Assembly: GCA_004556565.1 (NCBI GenBank)
Contig: SFGN01000077.1
Coordinates: 1-15,432 of the forward strand
DNA length: 15,432 nucleotides
Reading direction: 5' to 3'
Source of the DNA: Lachnospiraceae bacterium
GTDB taxonomy: Bacteria; Bacillota_A; Clostridia; Lachnospirales; Lachnospiraceae
Under the pieces are notes generated by a model that did no database searches, was not told the origin of the DNA, and saw only the letters and a program-made list of their open reading frames with translations. This document shows, one piece after another, positions 6,361 through 12,577 of the stretch. The translations under genes were made by a program, and so were the position numbers. How positions within the stretch are numbered: the stretch's first letter is position 1; each line of letters begins with the position of its first letter.

Positions 6361-7267
6361 TTTGAACACGCTCCTTATTGTCTGCCCATTCCTCTAACAA
6401 TTTAAAAATCACATCTTCTATCTGCTCTTTTGTATAACTCTCCGGGAAAAACATCCGGAGCTTCTTTTCCGGCAGCTTCACCTGTAATTTCTCTGTTTTA
6501 CCCTGGCAACAAATATTATCAATTTCCGGATATGTCAGTAAATGTTCCTTAGAACACTTCTTCATTTCCTGTGCCTGCTTCATGGATGGAACCATTTCAT
6601 GGTTACCCATATACTGCAGCAATATATCCTGCTCCTCTTTTTTTAAATATGATAATTCAACAGCAGTATTAAACGGGAGCTGTTTATGATCAGCCATATC
6701 CAGAAGAACCGGATGTAATTCCGTCAGATGGATATACCTGAGAATCTGCCGTGTACTATCCTCTGAATTTTGGCTGATATCCTCTGCCGCCAACTTCTTG
6801 CCAACTTGGCAAGAAGTTAAATCACTTCGTTTGCCCTGACGTTTCAATGCATCATATTTCATCTTATAGGCAAATGCCTTTTCACTTATTAACAGTTCTT
6901 CACGCTGGATGTTTGAGTCAACCATAATCACAGTCGATTCATCATCTGTCAGGTCCTTAATAATAACTGGCATGGTTTTCAAGCCTGCTATCTCACACGC
7001 CCTCTTGCGGCGGTGACCTGCTATAATTTCATAACCACCAGTATCCTTTATTCTTACAATACCAGGCACCAAAACTCCATGCGTCTTTACACTCTCAGAC
7101 AACTCAGCCATTTTGTCATCATCCAGAACCTTAAAAGGATGATTTGAGAAAGGATGCAGATTATCCAGAGCAATCTGTTGGATGCCTGCCTGTTCCTCAC
7201 TTGTCGTTCCGAACAGGGCATCTAATGACTGTAACGGGATTGGCGTTGATTTCTTTTTACCTGCCAT
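6338..7267 (-). CDS. parB: ParB/Spo0J-family partition protein
   Basis: A 309-residue ParB-type DNA-binding protein that would load on a centromere-like site and partner ParA. The N-terminal domain runs about 30-125, with the ParB box GYEIIAGHRRKRACEIAGL (the GHRR motif at 84-87) and DSNIQREEL after it. A central HTH region lies about 165-200 (STRQILRYIHLTELHPVLLD). ATG 7267 has GGAGGAGG 9 nt upstream; a TTG at 7273 is too close to that site. It overlaps parA by 11 nt. The codons around residues 150-158 form a 27-bp palindrome listed separately. Confidence 0.9.
   Translation of the reverse strand: MAGKKKSTPIPLQSLDALFGTTSEEQAGIQQIALDNLHPFSNHPFKVLDDDKMAELSESVKTHGVLVPGIVRIKDTGGYEIIAGHRRKRACEIAGLKTMPVIIKDLTDDESTVIMVDSNIQREELLISEKAFAYKMKYDALKRQGKRSDLTSCQVGKKLAAEDISQNSEDSTRQILRYIHLTELHPVLLDMADHKQLPFNTAVELSYLKKEEQDILLQYMGNHEMVPSMKQAQEMKKCSKEHLLTYPEIDNICCQGKTEKLQVKLPEKKLRMFFPESYTKEQIEDVIFKLLEEWADNKERVQNDNRGCD
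6792..6818. repeat. Perfect 27-bp palindrome inside parB (candidate ParB site)
   Basis: AACTTCTTGCCAA (6792-6804) and TTGGCAAGAAGTT (6806-6818) are exact reverse complements around a single C. Thirteen perfect arm pairs within coding DNA are unlikely by chance. The encoded stretch (LTSCQVGKKL) lies in the linker between the ParB box domain and the HTH. A partition site or operator is inferred; it does not match the Spo0J-type parS consensus. Confidence 0.6.
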
Positions 7268-8042
7268 GTTCAAGAACCTCCTCCGTAAAACTCATATATG
7301 CTTTCGCAACTTTACCTTTTGGTTCGTATTTAAAAATACTCTGTCCCTCTCTGACCGCTTCTTTCATCCTGACAGAAAATGGAATATAATTGTCAAACAC
7401 ATGAATCTGATTTCCATAGGCATTATGAAGCAATTCCATGTTGTTTCTGGCATCATTTGTATGGACATCCACCATACTGAAAAGGATACCGGCAATCTGC
7501 AGTTTCGGGTTAATCTGTCTTCTGACTTTTCCGATTGTCTTCAAGAGCTGCTGCAATCCCTTGATTGGAAGATAGGATGCTTCTACCGGAATCAACACTT
7601 CATCCGACGCTGCCAGGGCATTGATGGTGATCATACCCAAGGATGGCATACAATCTATCAAAATTGCATCGTACCGGTCTTTTACCCTGTTTAATATCTG
7701 TTTCAGGACAAACTCACGGCTCATTGCATTCACAAGCTGTACTTCTGTTCCTGCCAATCCAATATTGGAACATATAATATCAATACCTTCCTCTGTATGC
7801 TGGATAAAGCAGTTCTCCGGAATATCTTCATCACTCAACACCATTTCCATCAGCGTTGTTAATGTTTCATTACTATTATCGCAGTCACGGAATCCAAATC
7901 CAGCAGACACATCTGACTGCGGATCAGCATCCACGACTAACACCTTCTTATTCATAAGAGCCAACCCTACACCAAGATTTGCTGCACATGCGGATTTTCC
8001 AGTTCCGCCTTTCTGGTTTACTACTGATATAATTTTTGCCAT
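7257..8042 (-). CDS. parA: ParA/Soj-family partition ATPase
   Basis: A 261-residue P-loop ATPase. Deviant Walker A KGGTGKS (11-17) after IISVVNQ, Walker A' LVVDADPQSD (35-44) and Walker B AILIDCMPSLG are all present, followed by VLIPVEASYLPIKGLQQLL. There is no N-terminal HTH, so it is Soj-like and not a P1-type autorepressor. ATG 8042 has AAAGGTG 9 nt upstream; an in-frame GTG at 8054 lies too far back and inside that site. It is the first gene of the ICE front operon and sits 28 nt after a T-run terminator, the end of a long structured leader. With ParB it would keep the circular ICE in both daughter cells. Confidence 0.93.
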   Translation of the reverse strand: MAKIISVVNQKGGTGKSACAANLGVGLALMNKKVLVVDADPQSDVSAGFGFRDCDNSNETLTTLMEMVLSDEDIPENCFIQHTEEGIDIICSNIGLAGTEVQLVNAMSREFVLKQILNRVKDRYDAILIDCMPSLGMITINALAASDEVLIPVEASYLPIKGLQQLLKTIGKVRRQINPKLQIAGILFSMVDVHTNDARNNMELLHNAYGNQIHVFDNYIPFSVRMKEAVREGQSIFKYEPKGKVAKAYMSFTEEVLEHGR

Positions 8043-8070
8043 ATTCTTTATCACCTTTCTTTGATCTCAA

Positions 8071-8131
8071 ATAAAAAAGAGGACTGAACCAGACAGCCGG
8101 AACTAATGTCCGTGCGAGCTAATTCAGTCCT
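8071..8131 (-). terminator. Intrinsic terminator immediately before parA
   Basis: On the minus strand AGGACTGAA (8131-8123) pairs with TTCAGTCCT (8088-8080) around a 34-nt loop that holds its own small hairpin (8099-8113), followed by CTTTTTTAT. The T-run ends about 28 nt before the parA ATG, leaving no room for a promoter between them. It must therefore be read through for parA to be expressed from upstream. Confidence 0.75.
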
Positions 8132-8324
8132 AAAAATAAGTATATTCAGTTATCACCGCTTTCGTGGTATGCAAATCCATATCCAGTGTTCTGGACTTAC
8201 AATAATTCGTATTCTGGAATGACAGCGCTGCCTCATTTATCCCCTTTTCAGGGAATTAAAAATAAGGACTAAATTAGTGCAACCCCCTGTATTTCCTAGG
8301 GTTTTCTAACTTGTCCTTATTATA
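8080..8324 (-). promoter_or_regulatory. Four-arm leader attenuator controlling parA and the ICE operon
   Basis: On the minus-strand RNA four segments can pair in alternative ways. Arm 1 (8321-8306) pairs with arm 2 (8277-8261): 9 bp, a bulged A, then 7 bp, with a further AACCC/GGGTT stem inside. Arm 2 (8277-8265) pairs with arm 3 (8131-8119): 12 Watson-Crick pairs and one G-U over 13 nt. Arm 3 (8131-8123) pairs with arm 4 (8088-8080), making the terminator. A 27-codon ORF with ribosome site lies between arms 2 and 3. This is the logic of trp-type and tet(M)/orf12-type attenuators: 2:3 is the antiterminator. A TATAAT (8324-8319) precedes arm 1, but no good -35 is visible; that region belongs to the broken int gene. 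Confidence 0.7.
8153..8236 (-). CDS. 27-residue leader peptide within the attenuator
   Basis: ATG at 8236 is preceded by AAAAGGGG with 4-nt spacing; the ribosome site can itself pair with an upstream TTCCC. The ORF begins MRQRCHSRIRIIV and ends HWIWICIPRKR before TGA at 8155-8153, 21 nt before arm 3 of the attenuator. It is rich in Arg, Ile and Trp. By position it parallels the short orf12 leader before tet(M) in Tn916, where ribosome behaviour on the leader decides read-through. There is no resistance gene here: parA follows. Other frames contain only shorter stretches without a ribosome site. Confidence 0.55.
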   Translation of the reverse strand: MRQRCHSRIRIIVSPEHWIWICIPRKR

Positions 8325-8326
8325 AC

Positions 8327-8928
8327 TCAATCATGAGGTGTGATTTTCGGAAGCTGAGTTTTATAGATGCGATTGTACTTCTCTACTGCATGCTGAAAGT
8401 ATTTCTCCCAGTGTAATGCCAGCATTGGTTTTCCATCTTTATCAAACCAAAGAAATCCGGAATAACCATCAATGCTCGGTTCTATCTTCGGTGGCTTCCT
8501 ATTTGCAAGAATACGTTTGAAACATTCATATACATCATCCTGCATTGGAATCACTCTTCTTCCAGCATAGGTCTTGGTTGAATCAATATAATTCAGCGTT
8601 CCTGTTCTTTGAAGCTGATGGTCAATATTGATTGTACGATTCTCTAAATCCACATCCTTTATTGTCAGACCTACAAACTCCGAAATACGCATTCCTGTCT
8701 TAAACAGAATATACATACCATCATAATACTTGCTGTAATGCTTATCGTTTTTCACAAAATCAAGAAAAGTTCTTTCTTCTTTTCTCGTTATTGCTTCACG
8801 AGTTACGGAATCATTCACAACTACTGTGGCGAGCATAAATTCAAAAGGATTCTTTCTCAAAATGTCGTCGTCCACAGCCATCTGGAATGCTGGTCTCAAT
8901 ACTCCTCTGATAGAATGGATTGCTGAAT
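8327..8928 (-). pseudogene. int: ICE tyrosine integrase, middle/C-terminal fragment
   Basis: This is the second part of the integrase interrupted by the IS200 element. Read through from 8928 it gives SAIHSIRGVLRPAFQMAVDD, then the catalytic domain with FKTGMRISEFVGL (first catalytic Arg), VDLENRTINIDHQL and KTYAGRRVIPMQ. It stops at KITPHD: the family normally continues H-x-x-R, then the second His/Trp and the nucleophile Tyr. Those residues are absent because the sequence diverges after base 8332 and meets a stop at 8327. The gene is thus broken at both ends of this fragment. The missing C terminus is about 55-60 residues relative to Tn1549-type Int. Confidence 0.88.
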
Positions 8929-9000
8929 GAAAGGTCTAATCCCCCAGCTATGCTGGGGAGAATAGGGTAAGTTGGAAACGGTAAGGATATCAATAAAAAT

Positions 9001-9057
9001 CCTCCTATGCTACAATGAAATTGGTGTCGCAAGCCAAATTTCAAGCATAGGAGGAGG
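9001..9057 (+). promoter_or_regulatory. Hairpin that hides the tnpA ribosome site
   Basis: CCTCCTATGCT (9001-9011) pairs with AGCATAGGAGG (9044-9054), and TGAAATTGG (9016-9024) with CCAAATTTCA (9034-9043, one bulged A). The outer stem buries most of the GGAGGAGG (9050-9057) that serves ATG 9063. In IS200 of enterobacteria a comparable leader stem-loop represses transposase translation, and the same is inferred here. Confidence 0.75.
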
Positions 9058-9062
9058 TCCAA

Positions 9063-9491
9063 ATGGACAATAAAAGTTTATCACACACTCGTTGGAAATG
9101 CCAGTATCATATAGTTTTCATTCCAAAGTACCGAAAGAAAGTACTGTATGGAAAAGTGCGAGAAGATGTAAGAGAGATTCTAAGTACATTATGCAAATAC
9201 AAAAATGTGGAGATTATTGCAGGTGCAGTATGTGTGGATCATGTGCATCTAAGTGTGGCTATTCCGCCAAAACTCAGTGTGGCGAGTTTTATGGGCTATT
9301 TAAAAGGGAAAAGCACATTGATGATTTATGACAGGCATCCAGAATTGCAAAGCAAGTGGGCCAAAGCATTCTGGGCGAGGGGATATTATGTGGAGACAAT
9401 TGGTAATATCACCGATGAGGCAGTACAAAAATATATAAAAGAGCAGGCAGAAGAATCAAGAAAAGAAGATTCACGTAGTACCGCTTTATAA
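9063..9491 (+). CDS. tnpA: IS200/IS605 family Y1 HUH transposase
   Basis: A 142-residue TnpA, full length for IS200. It opens HTRWKCQYHIVFIPKYRKK, the usual family start. The HUH metal motif is DHVHLSV (His60, His62) and the catalytic tyrosine is Tyr124 in VQKYIKEQ. FMGYLKGKSTLMIYDRHPEL and FWARGYYVETIG are also typical. The enzyme cuts and rejoins single-stranded DNA at hairpin ends and moves by peel-and-paste. It is transcribed opposite to the int gene it interrupts. Translation is probably low because the ribosome site is paired in the leader. Confidence 0.95.
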   Translation: MDNKSLSHTRWKCQYHIVFIPKYRKKVLYGKVREDVREILSTLCKYKNVEIIAGAVCVDHVHLSVAIPPKLSVASFMGYLKGKSTLMIYDRHPELQSKWAKAFWARGYYVETIGNITDEAVQKYIKEQAEESRKEDSRSTAL

Positions 9492-9590
9492 GCGGACCAG
9501 TAATAATGCTTGCGACACCGCCCTTCGGGGCGAGCAGTAACAATGCCCCTTTGGAGGGGCAAAATTAAACCACCAGTTGAACTGGTGGTT
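9481..9590 (+). other. Run of four hairpins at the 3' end of the IS200 element
   Basis: Four stems follow one another: CCGCTT-TAT-AAGCGG (9481-9495, overlapping the tnpA stop), CGCCC-TTCG-GGGCG (about 9519-9532), GCCCCT-TTGG-AGGGGC (9545-9560) and the IS right-end hairpin (9568-9590). Two near-copies of AGTAATAATGC separate the first three. Only the last is needed for transposition. The rest may be a structured 3' RNA, or degenerate remains of an omegaRNA-like end. Confidence 0.5.
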
Positions 9591-9598
9591 GCTAACTT

Positions 9599-10034
9599 AG
9601 CTCTTTCCATCCACCTGTTGAAGTCTGATTAACCATTCCTTGGCATCCGATAATCGTACCTTATCAATTCTCTTAGCTCCAAATGGATCTTTGGTTAGAA
9701 GATTGATTACGGTTCCATATCCTGCCCTAGTGGTATGCTCTACTCCAGTTTTCTGGGCGATGTATTTCTTGGTCAACTGCAAGACCGTGTATCCACCACC
9801 ATCTGGCATAATCATATCATCCAAATCTCTGTTAATGACTTTTTCCTGCTCTCGTAAAGGCGGGTTGTCTCTTTTTCCGGATGGAATCGGATCCGTTGCT
9901 ACCAATCTCCAGCTGTACACTGATTTACGCTTTCCATTGGCATCAACATATCTGAATTTATAACGTCCATCCGCTTCCTGGCTCTCTCCTGTGCAAAGAA
10001 TGCGATTCTTTCTATCTCGTCGCTTTTCGCTCAT
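9599..10034 (-). pseudogene. int: ICE tyrosine integrase, N-terminal fragment
   Basis: Starts at ATG 10034 with AAAGGAGA 8 nt upstream. About 145 residues: a basic N terminus (MSEKRRDRKNRIL), the arm-binding domain found in Tn916/Tn1549 integrases (GESQEADGRYKFRYVDANGKRKSVYSWRLV), and the start of the core-binding domain (GYTVLQLTKKYIAQKTGVEHTTRAGY to WLIRLQQVDGKS). The reading frame then runs into IS200 DNA and a stop at 9599-9597. A longer reading from 10163 would add 43 residues covering a hairpin region and is not credible. With the 8327-8928 piece it makes about 344 residues of an integrase normally near 400. Confidence 0.9.
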
Positions 10035-10061
10035 ACATATCGTCTCCTTTCCCGAAAATGG

Positions 10062-10144
10062 AAAGAGCCAAATGATGACTTTACATATAAAACATAGTAT
10101 GTATCCGACTATGTATTGATAGCATACCACATCTTTGGCTCTTT
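10062..10144. repeat. Large hairpin between xis and int
   Basis: AAAGAGCCAAA (10062-10072) and TTTGGCTCTTT (10134-10144) are perfect 11-bp inverted arms, extended by GATG/CATC across a one-base bulge. Inside lies a second inverted repeat ACATAGT (10092-10098) / ACTATGT (10108-10114). No T-run follows on either strand, so it is not a simple terminator. It may tune int expression relative to xis or bind Xis/Int. Confidence 0.6.
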
Positions 10145-10168
10145 GACCACTACTATTTTTCATTTTTC

Positions 10169-10384
10169 TCAGATAACATTCATCTGCTCATCCAAATATC
10201 TTTGGAACTGCTCTCTTTTGATCTGAGCACGGTTTCCATTCCACAACACAAAATCTGCATCTGCATGTTCCTGTACAAATTGCTTCAGCTTCTTGTATCC
10301 AATCCCGAAATATTCTGATGCTTCATTTAATGTAAGTGTGTACTTCTGCCACCAAGGCAACTGCTGTCTATTTTCTGTACTCAT
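10169..10384 (-). CDS. xis: Excisionase of Tn916/Tn1549 type
   Basis: A 71-residue protein starting at ATG 10384 with AAGGAGGG 8 nt upstream. LPWWQKYTLTLNEASEYFGIGYKKLKQFV followed by ADFVLWNGNRAQIKREQFQRYLDEQ is the MerR-like winged-helix fold of ICE excisionases (Tn916 Xis type). It directs the integrase toward excision by bending the element ends. It lies 134 nt before int in the same direction, the standard order. It seems intact, but its partner integrase is destroyed, so here it could only act with an integrase supplied elsewhere. Confidence 0.88.
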   Translation of the reverse strand: MSTENRQQLPWWQKYTLTLNEASEYFGIGYKKLKQFVQEHADADFVLWNGNRAQIKREQFQRYLDEQMNVI

Positions 10385-10460
10385 ACGGCATTCCCTCCTT
10401 CTACCTTCCTAAGTAGGTTCTGCCGAGATTTTTCCGGTAAAAGCCTAGAAAAGTGCAAAA

Positions 10461-10488
10461 AAATAATGCCTAACGGCATAACCACTAG
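10461..10488 (-). terminator. Short terminator before xis
   Basis: On the minus strand ATGCC-GTTA-GGCAT is a 5-bp stem followed by TATTTTTTT. It lies downstream of the abiE genes and 77 nt upstream of xis, so it may insulate xis-int from abiE transcription. The stem is short, so efficiency is uncertain. Confidence 0.45.
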
Positions 10489-10524
10489 TATGATGCACCC
10501 TAAATACCGTACTGTTTCACTGAG

Positions 10525-10606
10525 GATGCTTTTTCGAGAGTGCAGTTGTAAAAACGCAGGCGTAGCGGGCTACGCTGAGGCTTTTACAACTGTGCACTAG
10601 GCATCA
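10525..10606. repeat. Approximately 80-nt imperfect hairpin between abiEii and xis
   Basis: Nested complementary segments: GATGC/GCATC outside, AGTGCA with TGTGCACT, GTTGTAAAA with TTTTACAAC, an internal loop, and CGTAG-CGGG-CTACG at the tip (10561-10574). Neither strand has a T-run close after the stem. The gap 10385-10622 otherwise holds only a short terminator and the xis ribosome site. It could be a non-coding RNA, a protein-binding palindrome or a miniature-element remnant. Confidence 0.6.
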
Positions 10607-10622
10607 CTTCAATTTCAATATG

Positions 10623-11564
10623 TTATTGTTGACATTTCCATAGTGCCATCGGATGTTCCTTAATTCTTTCCACGATTTCTTCATCATCAAATAATAATTC
10701 TGGAACATACTCTTTCGCAATAAAACGGTCCATGTATTCCTGCTCTCGCTCCGTCAGCTGCATCAAATCCGCTATATGATCCTTAGCCTGCTGCTTTCTT
10801 TCGTCCAGCTTGAAATTATCTTTCTTACTGAGCACAGGAAATAAATCTCTTCGTATCTTATCAAACTTCAAGGAATCAATGGCCGATGTATCAAAGTCTC
10901 GATTTACAGTCTCTGCTGAAATTGTTGCGTAGAATGCAAAGCACTTACGAAACATATCTCTTTCGTCCTCAAACAAATTCTCAGCAATTAGATTTCCCCA
11001 GTCATACAAATCTCTTGCAGCAGCTCTGCTAATCAACGCATTTCCTTTTGCTGCAAAAATCTCCATCGGAGCTAGCATAAGGATTTCCATGCCATCATCA
11101 AATACTTCCGGAAGAATTCTTCTATGTACCGGCTCCAAAATATGTGCACGCAAGGAATAGTTCAATTCTATCTTAATCATATCTCTATTACCACCGGCAT
11201 TCTGGTACTGATAATAGAAGGCATCCAAGCTATGCGTAAATCGGGAACCTTTGGAGAGCTGATATCCTTCTGCCTCCATATAATCTTTGATAAGAGTCGT
11301 AATCCTCTCCCTGGCCTCTAACATGTCCTCTTTCGTGTCATTTGGTGTGTAGTCCATATCAATATCTACAGACAAACGTGGCAGGTTGAATACAGTCAAA
11401 TTGATGGCTGTTCCGCCTTTCAAAAGCAGATGTTCCCTTAGATATTCTTCTTCATTGAAATAACGCAGAATTTCTTTCAGGCGCAAGACCTTTTCAAAGG
11501 TATCTCTCACAAATCCATGCTGCTGTGCGACACGTCCAATCTCTACTTTATTATATATCGGCAT
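10623..11564 (-). CDS. abiEii: AbiEii/AbiGii-type nucleotidyltransferase toxin
   Basis: A 313-residue protein of the AbiEii toxin family (DNA polymerase beta-like nucleotidyltransferase). The two signature blocks are LLLKGGTAINL (47-57) and LSVDIDMDY (64-72), the GG and DxD motifs that bind nucleotide and metal. Further family motifs are EILMLAPMEIFAAKGNALISRAAARDLYD. Characterised AbiE-type toxins transfer nucleotides to RNA targets such as tRNA and stop growth on phage infection. ATG 11564 lies inside the end of abiEi, a 14-nt overlap that couples synthesis of toxin to antitoxin. It is complete. It would act in the cytoplasm as phage-defence or element-stability cargo. Confidence 0.9.
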   Translation of the reverse strand: MPIYNKVEIGRVAQQHGFVRDTFEKVLRLKEILRYFNEEEYLREHLLLKGGTAINLTVFNLPRLSVDIDMDYTPNDTKEDMLEARERITTLIKDYMEAEGYQLSKGSRFTHSLDAFYYQYQNAGGNRDMIKIELNYSLRAHILEPVHRRILPEVFDDGMEILMLAPMEIFAAKGNALISRAAARDLYDWGNLIAENLFEDERDMFRKCFAFYATISAETVNRDFDTSAIDSLKFDKIRRDLFPVLSKKDNFKLDERKQQAKDHIADLMQLTEREQEYMDRFIAKEYVPELLFDDEEIVERIKEHPMALWKCQQ

Positions 11565-12318
11565 CCATCATCACTCCATTCTTCATAGTTTGTAAATCAT
11601 CTGGCACTACCAACTTCCAAGTATCATCATAACAACCGCCATCCTGGTCACGTGTAAGATAACGTTTGCTTTTACCAATTTGTTTCTTACACTTTTCAAA
11701 GAACGAATCAGACAATCCCATTTGCTCCTTGTGCTGCCATAACAGATATCCCATCTTTTGATACAAGAATTGGTTTTGATAAAGTTCCAAATACTTAAGC
11801 AGTCTTTTCTCCTGCATTCGGTGTACACTTTCTATATTCTGTACCACTTCTTCAATGCCTGAAATCTTATCCATATCCTTGATACTATCAACAATGGTGC
11901 GTTCCAAGTTAGTTACTGCAACACCTCCGCTATAAGGTAGTTTCTCAATCCCTTCTGAATTTTTTGATGCTACAAAACAATACGTATATCCATCAAATGT
12001 AAAATCACGGAAGCTGGTCTCAGAAGACACATACACATCGTAATAAACCTGGTCTGTAATTCCATAATACTCCATAGCCGTATGATGAGACACATAGGAT
12101 GTTGGTGTAATATGGCTGGCTATCTGAAAACGATTTGCAACCGGTGCACCAGTTTCTCCGCTTATGCAAGTGTACATGTTATTACGAATTTTAGCCACCA
12201 TGCCTTCTTTCATCAATCGCTTAATCGCAGAACGTGCACTATCCATATTATTATAAAATTCATTTACGTCTTCCATATTGAACACTGGTTTTTTCAATAG
12301 TTCAAAATAAAGGTTCAT
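11551..12318 (-). CDS. abiEi: AbiEi-type antitoxin and autorepressor
   Basis: A 255-residue protein with an N-terminal winged helix (DVNEFYNNMDSARSAIKRLMKEGMVAKIRNNMYTC), then the AbiEi core: FQIASHITPTSYVSHHTAMEYYG, VYVSSETSFRDFTFDGYTYCFVASK, and AVTNLERTIVDSIKDMDKISGIEEVV. The order and length match AbiEi proteins, which neutralise the toxin and repress their own promoter through the winged helix. ATG 12318 has GGAGG 6 nt upstream. It overlaps abiEii by 14 nt. The 259 bp upstream (12319-12577) hold no gene; the part nearest the start is AT-rich with repeated ATGACA words that could be the repressor site. Confidence 0.88.
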   Translation of the reverse strand: MNLYFELLKKPVFNMEDVNEFYNNMDSARSAIKRLMKEGMVAKIRNNMYTCISGETGAPVANRFQIASHITPTSYVSHHTAMEYYGITDQVYYDVYVSSETSFRDFTFDGYTYCFVASKNSEGIEKLPYSGGVAVTNLERTIVDSIKDMDKISGIEEVVQNIESVHRMQEKRLLKYLELYQNQFLYQKMGYLLWQHKEQMGLSDSFFEKCKKQIGKSKRYLTRDQDGGCYDDTWKLVVPDDLQTMKNGVMMDADI

Positions 12319-12522
12319 GTCCCACCTCCATTGATTTTATTGTCATTTTAGTTTCGTCACAAACCATTCTGTCATTCTTTTAAACCAATAATACTCCCAA
12401 ACCTTACGCTTGTCAAGTTTATATTTTTATCATTTTGGTTTTTGCAAAAACTATTATGATGAAAAATCAAACTTCAATCGTTATAAACATAGTATTCTCA
12501 TCAAAAATCAGTTTCATACCAA

Positions 12523-12566
12523 CAAAAAAACAGGTCTACTGAAGCACTTCCACTCCAATAGACCTT
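12523..12566 (-). terminator. Terminator after the endolysin gene
   Basis: On the minus strand AGGTCTA (12565-12559) pairs with TAGACCT (12538-12532), with GAAG/CTTC pairing inside the loop, followed by GTTTTTTTG. It lies 12 nt after the amidase stop. It separates the phage lysis genes from abiE. Confidence 0.8.
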
Positions 12567-12577
12567 GTTCCTTCTAC

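Larger units (their letters stand above)
8929..9598 (+). mobile_element. IS200-like insertion sequence (670 bp) inside int
   Basis: The limits are set by joining the flanks: removing 8929-9598 restores int in frame as GKS-Y-SAIHSIRGVL, with no target duplication, as expected for IS200/IS605 single-strand transposition. The left flank ends TGAAT (8924-8928), the likely target tract. End hairpins are CCCCAGC-TAT-GCTGGGG (8942-8958) and AACCACCAGT-TGA-ACTGGTGGTT (9568-9590). It carries only tnpA, with no tnpB. The ORF, both hairpins and the regulatory leader look intact, so the copy may be active or recent. Confidence 0.92.

Noticed and set aside
8319..8324. Complete promoter for the attenuator leader
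   Set aside because: TATAAT is present, but no hexamer near TTGACA lies 15-19 bp upstream, so only the -10 is mentioned.
10035..10163. N-terminal extension of int by 43 codons
   Set aside because: It would translate the hairpin region; ATG 10034 has a proper ribosome site and starts the known family N terminus.
12334..12362. Promoter TTGTGA-17-TAAAAT for abiE on the minus strand
   Set aside because: Its start point would fall on the abiEi ribosome site, so it would give an untranslatable or leaderless message; only weakly supported.
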